64,000 bases of DNA from Limnanthes douglasii subsp. nivea. Lineage: Eukaryota; Streptophyta; Magnoliopsida; Brassicales; Limnanthaceae. A program made the position numbers and the translations under genes. The DNA lies in NCBI GenBank assembly GCA_036936605.1, contig JAUPFV010000001.1:72807910-72871909 (forward strand), in the 5' to 3' direction. Below are positions 35,148-45,893 of the stretch, in pieces (the first letter of the stretch is position 1; each line of letters starts with the position of its first letter). The notes beneath the pieces are model-generated. The model was not told the origin of the DNA. It saw only the letters and a list, made by a program, of their open reading frames with translations, and searched no databases.

Positions 35148-36815
35148 TCACTTAAGCCTCTTTCTCTTCATCAATTTGACATTTCCTCTAGAATGTTTTA
35201 CTCTCATCGATTTATGTCTTCTTGAACTCCCTAATCTTCTTCTAGACCTACCGTTAACCTTGAAAGACACTTCTCTGGTGTTCAATTTAACATGGCGGTG
35301 ATGGCGACTACCACGCCGTGAGTATATCTTTGGTTTTCTACTTCGCTTTCTTCTATAAACACTTTCGTCACTCGAAGTAGAGATAGCAGCTTCAATGTCT
35401 TGAAAGTGGCGACCACGGTGTATGCGTTTCGTGTTTATTAGCTTATACCACAAGAAACAAGTTACATACCCTATAGATGACCAATACGTGTCACAAGCAG
35501 CCCAACACATTTTACATAGGCTTTTTCCTATGCATTGGAAAATACCCAGCTTGAATAACAGGAACAAGAATATCAAAACTGAAACCAAATATAAAAAGAA
35601 ATACACGGTTAGTGCCTTCATCAAAACCAGCGCAAGTACAGGAGAGATGGTTAGTTATCTTGTAAATGCAAGTAAAGGAAGAGGAAATTTACTGATGTAG
35701 CAGAGGCCGGAAATTAGCAAAAGTTTGATTAGATTAGTGATGCACAAATGCTCGATGAAACACATTACATCCCACGCTCCTGAGCAAATGTTACTGCAAC
35801 AAAAGAACAATTTGATGTAATTTGTAATACAGCACACGAAGAATATCAACATTTACGATTCAAACTGGGTTTAGCTTACAATGTAGAATAGGGTTGCCAA
35901 AATGTCTGTTAGAATTTTGAATAGACGTAACATGTCATGAAAAACGAATGTTGGGCTCGGATCATAGCTTTTAATAAACCTGATGTGAATCTAGTTCATG
36001 ACGGTCCAAGACCAATAAATCCCATACAAGTCCACATGGAAAGTGGATATTGGAGCTACCATAGAGATTTTCACAAGAGTACCATCTTAAGGGGTTCGAT
36101 ACCATATTTGGAAGTGACTATTGGACGAAACTCAGCCAAAAAAGGTTATAAGAGAATTTTGGTTCATGGCACTATACGCAGGTGATACACTAGCACCACC
36201 AAAGATATTTTAAAGTCAGGTAGAGATACTTACAAACACATGGAATTTCTGGTGTTATTTAGGTCATGCTTTATTTGACCAACCGAACAACTTAATGTTA
36301 GATATTTTAACAATATTGGATTGAGTAGTCGACTAATGTTATCATTATATATCATCAAACAAGTTTGGAAAGTGCAGAGTTAGATTATATTCTGATTAGT
36401 GGAGTTAAAAGGCGGCCATCTTGTTTGGAATTTTTTTATTTTGGATATCCTATACCAAAAATTTGCTTAAATTTGATTTCAAATTCAAAATTATAGCCGG
36501 TTTTGGACAGTTAAAACTCCTTTGACAGTACCGAAACTTTTTGGTTGACAAAACATCATTCTCTTGTTTATAGCACATTCTGATTCTATGAGATCGATAA
36601 TTTTGGAGAACCGCCGAAAATACTTAGGTCTGAAATAGTCCAAATAAGAGCCCTAAACAACAATAACAAAAGCAAAAGACAAAGGTGAAAGAAAGTAAAC
36701 GTTAGGAGGATTCTTACTCGCATGATGCTCCAAAAATGGTCTTAAACGGAGCTGCAAAAACATTTCCAAGAAACCCTCCAACCGAATCTGCTGCATGACT
36801 AATTGCTCCTCCCAT
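35148..36815 (-). CDS. Unknown plant membrane protein, three exons, 209 codons
   Basis: I do not recognise a named gene, but the structure is coherent. Exon 1 is 36815-36718, starting MGGAISHAADSVGGFLGN and ending GASC. Exon 2 is 35793-35693 (CSGAWDVMCFIEHLCITNLI). Exon 3 is 35578-35148. GT donors (36717, 35692) and AG acceptors (ends 35794, 35579) keep one frame across 630 bases including the stop. The protein has two hydrophobic segments (LIKLLLISGLCYI and LIFLFLLFKLGIFQC), a Cys-rich stretch CIGKSLCKMCWAACDTYW, then a long Arg/Lys/Ser-rich tail (RRKRSRKPK, RRRLGSSRRHKS). I infer a membrane protein with a basic cytosolic or nuclear-facing tail. No in-frame stop occurs, and this is the only intact non-TE gene wholly inside the window. 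Confidence 0.75.
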
Positions 36816-37190
36816 TGCTGCTTACTTTGATCAAAATGCAAATCCTTGAAACATCAATCCTTAATCCTAAGATCACCCCTGAGATAAACAATTTTGGGTT
36901 CACATAGGAAATAAAACTAACTTATACACTCGATTTACTTCAAAAGTTTCAATTTTTAACGCCTAATTTCCTAATATCAGATCATGAATACCCAATTTGA
37001 TATCTCCTCAAGTACCAAATTAGTAACAGAGTAACCGGAGAGTTTTTTTTGGATGAAACTAAATCAATCAAGAAAATCACATTTACGAATAGATATAATG
37101 TATATACACTAACCTGGTACTGGATTACAGAGAAGAAACCCAGAGATTCAATGTTTTTTCAATCATAAGAAACTGTCGTCGTTCTTTCTT
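36816..37190 (-). promoter_or_regulatory. 5' leader with probable intron of the three-exon gene
   Basis: On the minus strand a plausible leader exon ends ATCCAGTACCAG before GTTAGTG at about 37114. An AG acceptor (AAGCAG) stands three bases before the ATG at 36815. This would be a 5' leader intron of about 290 bases. It is inferred from splice-site strings only. Confidence 0.4.
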
Positions 37191-37544
37191 TCTTTTCAAA
37201 TGAATGAATTTGATTGATGATCGTGTTAAGTTTTAAACAAATGGTTTGTTATTGTGGGTTTTAAGCGGCTTTAAATTTCATGTTTCAGGCCCATGAAATA
37301 ATGGGTCCATGTCAGTATATATTATATAATACCCGTATTTTGGTAACAGCATTTCGAAGACACTCAGTAATTAAACTATATATTTTAATTAAGAAAAAAA
37401 CCCGATAATACCCGTGTTTTGGTATTCTAATTTGGTAGTGCTTTAGTTTTGTCTTGAATGTGTAGATTACGAGTTTTTAGGCAGTTAGAGTATTTTATTT
37501 CGAAACAAATATCAGGACCGGTGTTACATAGAAATATCAGGACA

Positions 37545-37630
37545 GGATGCGAATAGCTCTATGTAGATATACACAATTCGCAAGATAGGATGCGAATAGC
37601 TCTATGTAGATATACACAATTCGCAAGATA
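37545..37630. repeat. 43-bp tandem duplication upstream of the MULE transposase
   Basis: The unit starts GGATGCGAATAGCTCTATG and ends AATTCGCAAGATA, at 37545 and 37588. It carries the TGCGAA motif once in each direction. A diverged third copy stands at about 37725-37770. Confidence 0.85.
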
Positions 37631-37856
37631 AGATGCGAATTGTTTGATGGTGCAGTAAATAATTTGGACAGTATTTGTGACTAATAACAAATATCAGGAC
37701 TTTTTTACCTACAAATATCAGGACAAGATGCGAATAGCTCGTTGTAGGTATACACAATTCGCACCTTAGGATGCGAATTGTTTGGTGCAGTAGTAAATAT
37801 TTTGCACCTAGTTTTTGTGACTAATAACAAATAACTTGTATTGTCCAGGTTAAGAG

Positions 37857-40409
37857 ATGTCTAAATCACGAGTTTGTATTTTTAAATATGGTCACCAAAC
37901 TGCAATTGTGCCTTTCACGGAGTTTGAAAGCTTCGAAAGTATCCAAGCTTATGTAGAGAACACATGGGAGGAGCTTGCCACAGGTGATTACCTAATTACT
38001 TACTCCTGCGGGGATCACAATAATTGTTTCTTTAATAACCAGAATGATTTTGTTGGGTTGGTGTTATATCTTGATTTGGAGCGTTTAAAACGGGTTAGTT
38101 TTCTCATAGAACAACACGTCTTCGATAAGGGTTCTGGTAATAAAAGTTCTGTTGATAAGAGCTCTGGTGGTAAGGATTGTGGTGTAAAGCGTAAAGAGCG
38201 TAGCTTGATTTTGGGAGAACCATCTCTTGATCAACTAGTTAGCGGGGAGAGTAGTAACAGTTTAGTTAATTCTGATCAGAGGAAAAAACAACTTGCTACT
38301 GCTGGTTGGGCTGATGCTATTACAGGAGTGGGTCAAGCTTTTGAAGAAGGTGTTGCCGGTCTGAGGGTATACTTGTGCAAGTTTGCGTTAGAGCATGTTT
38401 TTTCTTTCAAATACCTGCACAACACAACAAATAAGATCACTGCTTATTGTGAAAATAAGCTCACAAGCGGGTGCAAATGGAGGGTTTATGCATCTATTGA
38501 CTCAAGCGCCGGCCTTATGACGATCAAGAAGCATGTCCCGTACCATACTTGCAGTCCTGTTTTCTCCCAGAAGCATAAGCATAAGCGACACAGGCATTTG
38601 ACATCAGATTTGATTGCAGAGGAAATTCAGGATTCTCTCCGGACGTGCCATTCGTTGACAGCCAAAACCATACAATCGACTGTCAAACAAGATTACGGTC
38701 TTGACATCTCTTATCGTTTGTCATGGAATGCTTTAGAGAAGGCTAGGAGGGGAGTTTTTGGAGATAGTTCAAGTTCTTTTAGTTTACTAAGCGGATACTT
38801 CAAACGCTTGAAGAGCCGGGATATTACTTCAGACTGCCAGTTGTTGTTGTCAGCTGGAAACCGATTCAAGCGCTGTTTTGTAGCATTCGGTTCGTCCCTT
38901 AGTGGTTTCCATTCATGCCGTCCAATGTTGTTTGTCGATGGAACCCACTTATATGGCAAGTACAAGGGTACATTGCTCACTGCTGTAGCAAACGACGGAA
39001 ACAACGGTTAGTTACATTTATCTAGTTAATGAACGATGTTTTTGTATGAAAATGCTGATGCAATTCGCAGCAGGTGATGCGAATTAAGCAGTGTTGTGAT
39101 CCTCACATTTCGCATTTGAGTCTGCGAATTAGGTATTATGCTGAGTAAACTGTACTTACATCGCAGCTTGAGTTAGGTATTATTTAAAGTTGTCACAAGC
39201 TGCGAATGCACATGACAAGCTGCGAACTGTTTTGCATGAGCAATTAAAATGTTACACATATTTCGCATGACAAGCTGCGAATTTTTCCAGGACAGCATGC
39301 GAATTGTTTACAATTTTTAAACGTTTGCATACTGTTGTAGTGTTCATTTGATCTGCCTTTTTCCAGGACTATTCCTTGTTGCTGTTGGTGTAGTTAACAT
39401 TGAAGATTGGGACAATTGGATGTGGTTTTTGTGGTGTTTGAAACCACATTTGCTGGATCGCCAGATCACATTTATTTCAGACCGTCATTCTGGTATTGTT
39501 GATGCTGTTTCTGTCTTGTATCCAAACTGCTATCATGCGTACTGTTATTTCCATCTCATGCAGAATTTGAAAGCCAAACTAGAACATACCAACATGGAGT
39601 ATAAAAAAAGATGTTGAGTTTCTTCCACCGTCTTGCTTATGCTCCCAGTCAAGAGCTTTTTAAAGATATACTAACAGGTTTTCTATGTGAATGTGGGGAG
39701 AGAATGAGTGATTTTCTTGCAAATTTACCCCCTGAAAAGTATGCGCAGGCTTACGTAAAAGGGAAGCGATACGGCTCTATGGCTTCTACCGCAACTGAAT
39801 CGTTTAACAATCAGATTAAAAAAATATTGCTGCTTACCAATTGTTGAGTTTATTGATTGGATTAGAGTCTTTCTTATGACTCAAGTTTCACGGAGATACG
39901 AAGAAGGTCTCAGCTGGAGTACTAATTTGGTTCCCGAGTACGAGAAGAAGCTAAAGCAGAATGTTGACATGTACCGAAGTTGGGTAGTACGTAAGTCCTC
40001 TTCCGCCATGTTCGAAGTCTTTTCGAATCATGTGGCTGTTGTTAATCTGTTGGATTTCAAATGTTCATGCAGATCATGGCAACAAGAGTGTTTTCCATGT
40101 GCTCATGCTCTAGCGGCATTACAATACACAGACCAAGATCCATTGACTGTAATAGAACCCTTCTTTACGGTTAAGAATTATAGGGAAAGTTACTCTTTCA
40201 GCATACCAGCTATAACTGATTTCGGCGAAGGGTCCAACGCTAACGATCCTTGTTTTGTTGAAGTTCTACCTCCGAACGTTAAGAGACGCTCCGGAAGGCC
40301 TAAGAAAAAGCGAATCCCTTCTAGAGGAGAAATCTCAACCAAGAAGTTAAGGTGTGGCCAATGTTCGAAATCAGGCCATAACCGGAGGACTTGTGATGTT
40401 CCAGTTTAA
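37857..40409 (+). pseudogene. MULE (MuDR-type) transposase, two frameshifts
   Basis: It starts at ATG 37857 (MSKSRVCIFKYGHQ) with a PB1-like N-terminal domain (residues 1-90). The MuDR DNA-binding domain follows: GLRVYLCKFALEHVFSFKY, CKWRVYAS and KKHVPYHTCSP (residues 160-230). Exon 1 ends at 39006; an intron (39007-39366, GT-AG) keeps frame to exon 2. The DDE core has Asp in MLFVDGTHLYGKYKG, Asp in FISDRHSGIVDAV, then HAYCYFHLMQNLK, and Glu in ATESFNNQIKK. A SWIM zinc finger (CSCRSWQQECFPCAHALAAL, 40068) and a C-terminal CCHC knuckle (CGQCSKSGHNRRTC, 40352) complete it. An A-run at 39604-39610 and a base gain near 39835 each shift the frame. All catalytic residues are present, so it was lost recently. 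Confidence 0.9.
39007..39366 (+). other. Intron of the MULE transposase, rich in TGCGAA motifs
   Basis: GT at 39007 and CAG at 39364-39366 join codons for DGNNG and LFLVAVG in frame. The intron holds about nine copies of TGCGAA or its complement between 39060 and 39305, in both directions. Confidence 0.8.
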
Positions 40410-41026
40410 GGATAATTCTGGTTGGCCATATCACATTTATATTTGTAGCATAGTTATTGTTCTGTACAACAAACTAAACATTTGTACATTCCTGTGTTTT
40501 TGTATTTGCTACTATTGGAGTTGTAAGCATTTCGCATCACGTGCTGCGAATTATGTACAATACGTTGGTGTATTGTTACAAACATCTATCAGGATTACAT
40601 GCGAATTATGTACAATTATGTGAAATTTTAACAGGATGCGAATCGTTGGTAAAATCATATCAAACATTTATCATATCTTACGTTTCGCATGATAGGATGC
40701 GAATTAGGGCCAGAATTGTGATGCGAATGGAGATAAATTAGAAGTCCTGATATTTGTCATATGATAAGCTGCGAATTGTAATTTAATAAAAATACCAGGA
40801 TATTCAGTAAGGTTGAAAATAAGTAATATAGCAGGTTAACATGCGAATGATGTACAAAATGTATTTGGATGCGAATCCTTTATATCATTGAAACTCTGTA
40901 AACAAGTTGGATTACAAAAAGGAGGATTACAATATTTCCAGAAACTAACAAGTGTTTACATATATCACTACAAGCTACTGGTGCTAGTTAGTTGCATTTC
41001 AAAAAAACAAAAAACAAAAACCAACT
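40410..41026. repeat. Non-coding spacer with dispersed TGCGAA motifs
   Basis: Between the transposase stop and the small ORF, about 11 motif copies occur (for example 40530, 40551, 40607, 40637, 40696, 40772, 40871). AGTCCTGATATTTGTC at 40742, also found at 44890 and inverted at 37509 and 37685, is a second recurring string. There is no gene. Confidence 0.75.
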
Positions 41027-41497
41027 CTAGCAGTTGGTAGAGGATTCATCACCAACTGTTTCCTCTTTCTCCTCTTTGTGCTGATCATCTTTGTTTTTCT
41101 CCTCTTTGTCTTCGACTTTCTCTTTCTCTTCCACTTTCTCTTCAGCTTCAATATCTACGTCCATCATGCTTAAAAATTTTGTCCTTGATGGACCAACTTC
41201 GTCTTCCCTCTTCCTTTTGTTGTTTCGAACCTCTGGCTGAGGTGCAGCAGGAAGCATTGGAACCTGTTCTGGCTGAGGTTCAGCAGCAACCTGTGGAACA
41301 ACTTCCACTGGTTGAGAGTCAGCAGAGTAGTCGTCATACATGTCTAGTTCGAAGACAGAGACTGGGCTGGGGGGTGGTACTGCTGGCATGATCAACTCAT
41401 CACTCCAGTTAACGGTTAAGGATGACCAGGAGTCACCCAGAGAACCGAGTGAACCAGTGTTTGAGTATGAGGTGGTTGTTGTGGTGGTGGAAGACAT
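41027..41497 (-). CDS. Intact acidic 156-codon protein inside the MULE
   Basis: Not recognised. One open frame runs from ATG 41497 to the stop at 41027 with no break, unlike every other gene of the element. The N-terminus is Ser/Thr-rich (MSSTTTTTTSYSNTGSLGSL), the middle Pro/Glu/Val-rich (VPQVAAEPQPEQVPMLPAAP), then NNKRKRED, a likely nuclear localisation signal. The C-terminal third is almost only Glu, Lys and Asp (EEKVEEKEKVEDKEEKNKDD). A good TATA box stands 85 bases upstream. It lies between transposase and Ulp1-like gene, convergent with the first. I infer a nuclear, largely disordered accessory protein of the element. Because it is low-complexity, ORF length alone is weak evidence of selection. 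Confidence 0.6.
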   Translation of the reverse strand: MSSTTTTTTSYSNTGSLGSLGDSWSSLTVNWSDELIMPAVPPPSPVSVFELDMYDDYSADSQPVEVVPQVAAEPQPEQVPMLPAAPQPEVRNNKRKREDEVGPSRTKFLSMMDVDIEAEEKVEEKEKVEDKEEKNKDDQHKEEKEETVGDESSTNC

Positions 41498-41578
41498 GAC
41501 TGTTTGAATTTGAAGAGAAGAAGAGGTGTTTTTTAAAAAATATAGAGTTTGGTGTAAAGTTAGCCTTTGGTTACTAGA

Positions 41579-41591
41579 GGTATTTATAGAG
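41579..41591 (-). promoter_or_regulatory. TATA box of the 156-codon MULE gene
   Basis: The minus strand reads CTCTATAAATACC, 85 bases before the ATG at 41497. The leader between them is CT/A-rich, as in plant 5' leaders. Confidence 0.65.
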
Positions 41592-42108
41592 AAATGAGGT
41601 AATCATTACATAGCCTCCATGTCCAATTAGCATTTAATGAATTATGTACTTGATTAGATTGTTTTTTGTGTGCTCAATGTAGAAAACGTTTACCAAGGCA
41701 TAAGCCACAGCCTGTTCGTATCCTTGTACTTTGTATATTTAATATTTTATTTATGCACCAGGTTGCGAACTGGTTTTAAGCTGGTATACCAGGCTGCGAA
41801 CTGTGTGTGTAGTGATAACCATCTATCAGGTTAGGCTGTGAACTATTTGATATAATTTAGGATGCGAACTGTTCATACAGGTTAGGCTGCGAACTGTTCA
41901 TACAGGTTAGGCTGCGAACTGTTCATACATACTAGAGTAAACTACCAGGATCATAATCAACCATTATATATCAGGTTATGATGCGAACTATAAGATAAGG
42001 AATATTCAAATTTCTGAAAATGTAATTTGTTTATGTATGCACAAGAAAACTAAAAATTACAACAGATGTATTTACAAGCAACTAATGTATTTACAAGCAA
42101 TACATGAA
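41592..42108. repeat. Spacer with TGCGAAC motifs and a 24-bp triplication
   Basis: No gene. Between 41760 and 41990 the motif appears about eight times as CTGCGAACTG or ATGCGAACTG. The string CAGGTTAGGCTGCGAACTG with TTCATA is repeated in tandem at about 41878-41932. Confidence 0.75.
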
Positions 42109-42474
42109 TCAGCCATATGCGATGCGGTCTTTGTCATTTAAAAAGTAATAGAACATTTCTGCTCTGAAGGCAGTTACCATATCTGCATCGTATTTTTTCT
42201 GCACTGATCCATGCTCAATAATATCCCTTGCATATTTGCAGACGAAGACACCACAGTCCACGGTGCCTCGCTTTTGTTGTGGGATGCCTCTTTCCACTTT
42301 CACCCTCCACCCTGTATTATATTTGGGTAGGAATCCTCTATCCAACAAATATTTGATCTGTGTATAATAATTAGTGTTAGGAATATGCATAAAAACAAAA
42401 ACAGTTGGTGACATACAATTCACATCCTCAGGCTGCGAATTATATGACAATGGATCCAACACAATTCGCACCTT

Positions 42475-42640
42475 AGGCTGCGAATTGTATGACAGCCTTG
42501 ATAGGCTGCAAATTGAGTTATGGACAGGCTGCGAATTGAGTTATGGACAGGCTGCGAATTGTATCCAACATGGATAGGCTGCGAATTGAGTTATGGACAG
42601 GCTGCGAATTGTATCCAATTACTCACAATTCGCAGCATAC
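42475..42640. repeat. Tandem AGGCTGCGAATTG array in an intron of the Ulp1-like gene
   Basis: Units start at 42475, 42503, 42526, 42549, 42576 and 42599, 23 to 28 bases apart. Each has AGGCTGCGAATTG (once AGGCTGCAAATTG) followed by AGTTATGGAC or TATCCAACATGGAT. An inverted copy CAATTCGCAGC at 42627 closes the array. Confidence 0.85.
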
Positions 42641-43660
42641 CGGATCTCATTTTGCAGCATGCATAATAAAAATGTGTTCAGATTTAAGTGTATAGTTTGG
42701 AATATTTACCAGTAGTGCAGGTGTCCTTGTGGTGGTGTCTGTGACATGAAGCTTAGGCAAAAGCGAATTGTAGTTTGAAATTTTCCTGCCGTCGACGTCG
42801 ATGACGAGCAACGTCCAGTGGTTTACATTGTCCTTCGTTTGGGTGCACACTGGAACCATGATGATGTTGGCATCTTTGCGCCCCTTCCTAAAAGCCATGT
42901 CCACCAAATTTTCCACTTGCCGCCCTGCTTTCATTTGATGCTGCATCCAAGCAAGAGTATATTAAAGTAAGAACATTTCTGAGAACTTTGTTCAATTTAC
43001 CTGAGCAAAACTTACCGCAGTCATGCCAGAAATCAGTATGGCGTCGTGATGCTCTCCTTTAGCTTTAGTGCATGGGACTTTGTAGTCTGATTCTTCAAGC
43101 ATCTTTCGAATCCAAGCATCGATAAGCTAACAAAGGAGTTGTAGATTTATGTTAAATATAAAAATACATATTTGAAACATTGAAAATAGAATTGGTTAAC
43201 AATTGGATACCTTTACGTCCAGCTCCAGTTCTAAAGGTAGTGCCATGACATCACTCGCTTGCACCCTGATTCCGTATGTAAACTTGGACTCTGGTAACTG
43301 CCATACCACTGGATCAGGGGTGTCGCTCTCGTAGGCTTTAACCAACTGTATTTTGTGGTATTCTGCCAGATCGATACGGTCAGTTACTTTTTTTTTCTTT
43401 GGCCAGTCGCTGTATTCTACTACTGGCGGTTCCCGTATTGTTATTACGAACTCTTCTTCTTTCTCTGCCACTTGAGGCTGCGTTTGTGTCAGTAGCGCAA
43501 AACTTGGCTCCTCTATCTCTTTACTGGGCTCGAGCTTAGTAAATAACAAAAATCAAAAGTAGAAGGGCGTCAGTGATTATAAGTGCAACGAGTCCAAACA
43601 GTTTGCATCTTAGGCTGCGAAATGTAAGGTTCCAGTTAAATAAATTTATTAGTATCTATG

Positions 43661-43713
43661 AGGGTAGGGTGCGAACTGTTCGAGGTTCCACTGAACAGTT
43701 CGCATCCTACCCT
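43661..43713. repeat. Near-perfect hairpin made of two motif copies
   Basis: The arms 43661-43681 and 43693-43713 pair over 21 bases with one mismatch around an 11-base loop. Each arm contains TGCGAACTGTTC or its complement. It lies in the intron between the acidic exon (43790) and the next exon (43530) of the Ulp1-like gene. Confidence 0.85.
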
Positions 43714-44239
43714 GATATTGGTTTGTAATACCCCAATCAGCATTAAACACAAATCTTATGTTATGATGCGAAATCATTATAAGTAGGCCTTACCCCACGG
43801 TCAGCGACAACCACTGCCGTTGACTTGTTCGGCATAGGATCTGGATCGTGTTGGCAGAAATCATTAATGTTATCCTCCGACATGTTCTCCAAAGACCGTT
43901 GTATTATAGAATCGTAATATACATTATCAATTTCATTTAAAAATGTCTGTGAAACTTGAGTGTAAATACCATCAACAAAAGCATCGGGTAAACCTACTGT
44001 GTTATCGTGGGACTCTGGAGCTGGCAGTTGATTTGTTACCGGGCATACAGTTTGACGTTGGCTTAGCAATTCTGACTTTGCTGACAGCACTGTTGGTCTT
44101 TGAGGTTCCACCGAAGAAGTGGTTTTGTCTTCTAAGGATGGTCCTTCCTGGCTGAGTAGTCCTGTCTTCTCACCGGGATGGACAGGTTCTGACTCTTGAG
44201 GTGCTATCTCTTGAGTTAGCCTTTCTCTCTTCGCCAAGG

Positions 44240-44680
44240 TTATCTGTTGATGCTGTTGTTGTTCTTGTTGTCCTTGTTGCTCTTGTTGTTGTTGTTCTTG
44301 TTGCCGGTCTTCATGTTGAACTTGTGGCTGCTGGGGTTGTTGCTGGTGGTGTTCTTATTGTTGTTGTTGCTGGGGGTGTTCTTGTTGTTGTTGTTCGTGT
44401 TCTTCTTGGTCTTGTTGTTGCTGGTTGTGTTCTTCTTGGTCTTGTTGTTGGGTTTCTTGTTGTTGTTGTTCTTCTTGTTGCTGTTGCTGGGGGTGTTCTT
44501 CTTCTTGTTGCTGTTGTTGTTGTTGCTGTTGTTCTTGTTGCTGTTGTTGTTGTTGCTGGGGGTGTTCTTGTTGTTGTTGCTGTTGTTGTTGTTGTTGCTG
44601 TTGTTCTTGTTGCTGCTGTTGTTGTTGTTGCTGGTCTTGCTGTTTCTGCTGGTGTTGTTGTTGTCTTTCTGTCTCCTATT
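44240..44680 (-). repeat. CAA/CAG repeat coding for polyglutamine
   Basis: The minus strand carries about 145 codons, mostly CAA and CAG, broken by GAA, CAC, CCC and GAC, so Gln with some Glu, His and Pro. It is in frame with ITLAKRERLTQEIAPQ downstream. One codon (TAA at about 44360, in place of CAA) stops the frame. The other frames read as Thr/Asn or, on the plus strand, Leu/Val/Cys and are shadows. Confidence 0.8.
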
Positions 44681-45893
44681 TCATACAAAAAAAAAACAAA
44701 AGGGTGGAAGGGTTAAGCATAAGTTAATCATTGGTGAGAACGATTCGCATCCTGACCTGATATCTATGATATACATTCCTAACAATTCGCAGCTCAGCAT
44801 ACGAATTGTGTAATAACCAACCCACCAGTTTATTACATAATTCGCAGCTTAAGCTGCGAAACGTTTGGACATGACTACACAAGAGTCCTGATATTTGTTT
44901 GATAGCATCATATCATCTACTTACATTATCTACCTCCTCTGTATGTGTCTCCATGATGGGTGAATCGTGGGCATCATTGTCCCTTTCTTCCGGCAGTACT
45001 CCATCAGCATGGTGTTGATCAGCATTAGACACGGATGTTTGCTGATCAGTGGATTTTTGTCCCTCTGGAAGTGCTGCTGGTACCTGCTTTATTGGGCTTT
45101 CAATACGGCAAATTGGCTGAGAGATAGCATTGTGGAGTTGTTGTGCTTCAAGTTTCGCTATCTTGCGTTTCAATTCTTTCAGCTGCAAAAATGATAGCAA
45201 ACTTTTTATAAACATATTAAGTGCTGATTGTAGTGATTATTTAAGGTTCAAGTCATACTTACTTCTCTGGCCTGTTTTTCTATTTTTCGCTCGTACTTGT
45301 TCTTGTCGGCGTACGTCTTCAAACGCTTTGATTGAGCAGCAATATCGGGATTAGGTTCTCTGCGTTTGAATAAATAATCACCGATTGTTTCACTCATACT
45401 GGTTGTGTCGGTATTGGAGGGCTCTTGCCTGGATTTGCCTTTCGGTTGTGGTGGAATCGTTTTCTTGGGGAGTCTTGGTGGTGGAATCGATGGCTCGGGT
45501 GGTCTTGGTTGTTCGATGGGAGACATCACCTTACTCATTACATTCTGTGATGCTCGTCTCCTTTGTTTTGGTTTTGATGCTGTGCTTTTCGTCCTCTTCC
45601 TAGGTCTTTCTTCCGGTGAAGTAGATACCGTTGCTTCTGCATCTTCATTATCTTCTTGTGGTCCGAAAGCTTCAATTTCAGCCTCGGTAAGCTGTAATGG
45701 ACCTTCTAAAACCTACCAACAGATGCACATGTAAGTAAATTAATTGTTTCGAAAGTATGAGGGTGTAGACAAACAAATTGTATTTTATAAACAGTTCGCA
45801 TCACATGATGCGAAATGTGTGATTTTAAATCACATTTCGCATGCTGAGCTGCGAAATGCGTATGGGACAACATGCTGCGAACTTTATGTAAAA

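Noticed and set aside
35937..36185. 82-codon plus-strand ORF
   Set aside because: It lies within the first intron of the three-exon gene on the other strand and shows no recognisable domain.
44201..44813. Long plus-strand ORFs rich in Leu/Val and in Cys, and a minus-strand Thr-rich ORF
   Set aside because: They are other frames of the CAA/CAG repeat. Only the Gln frame continues into the recognisable exon sequence on its 3' side.
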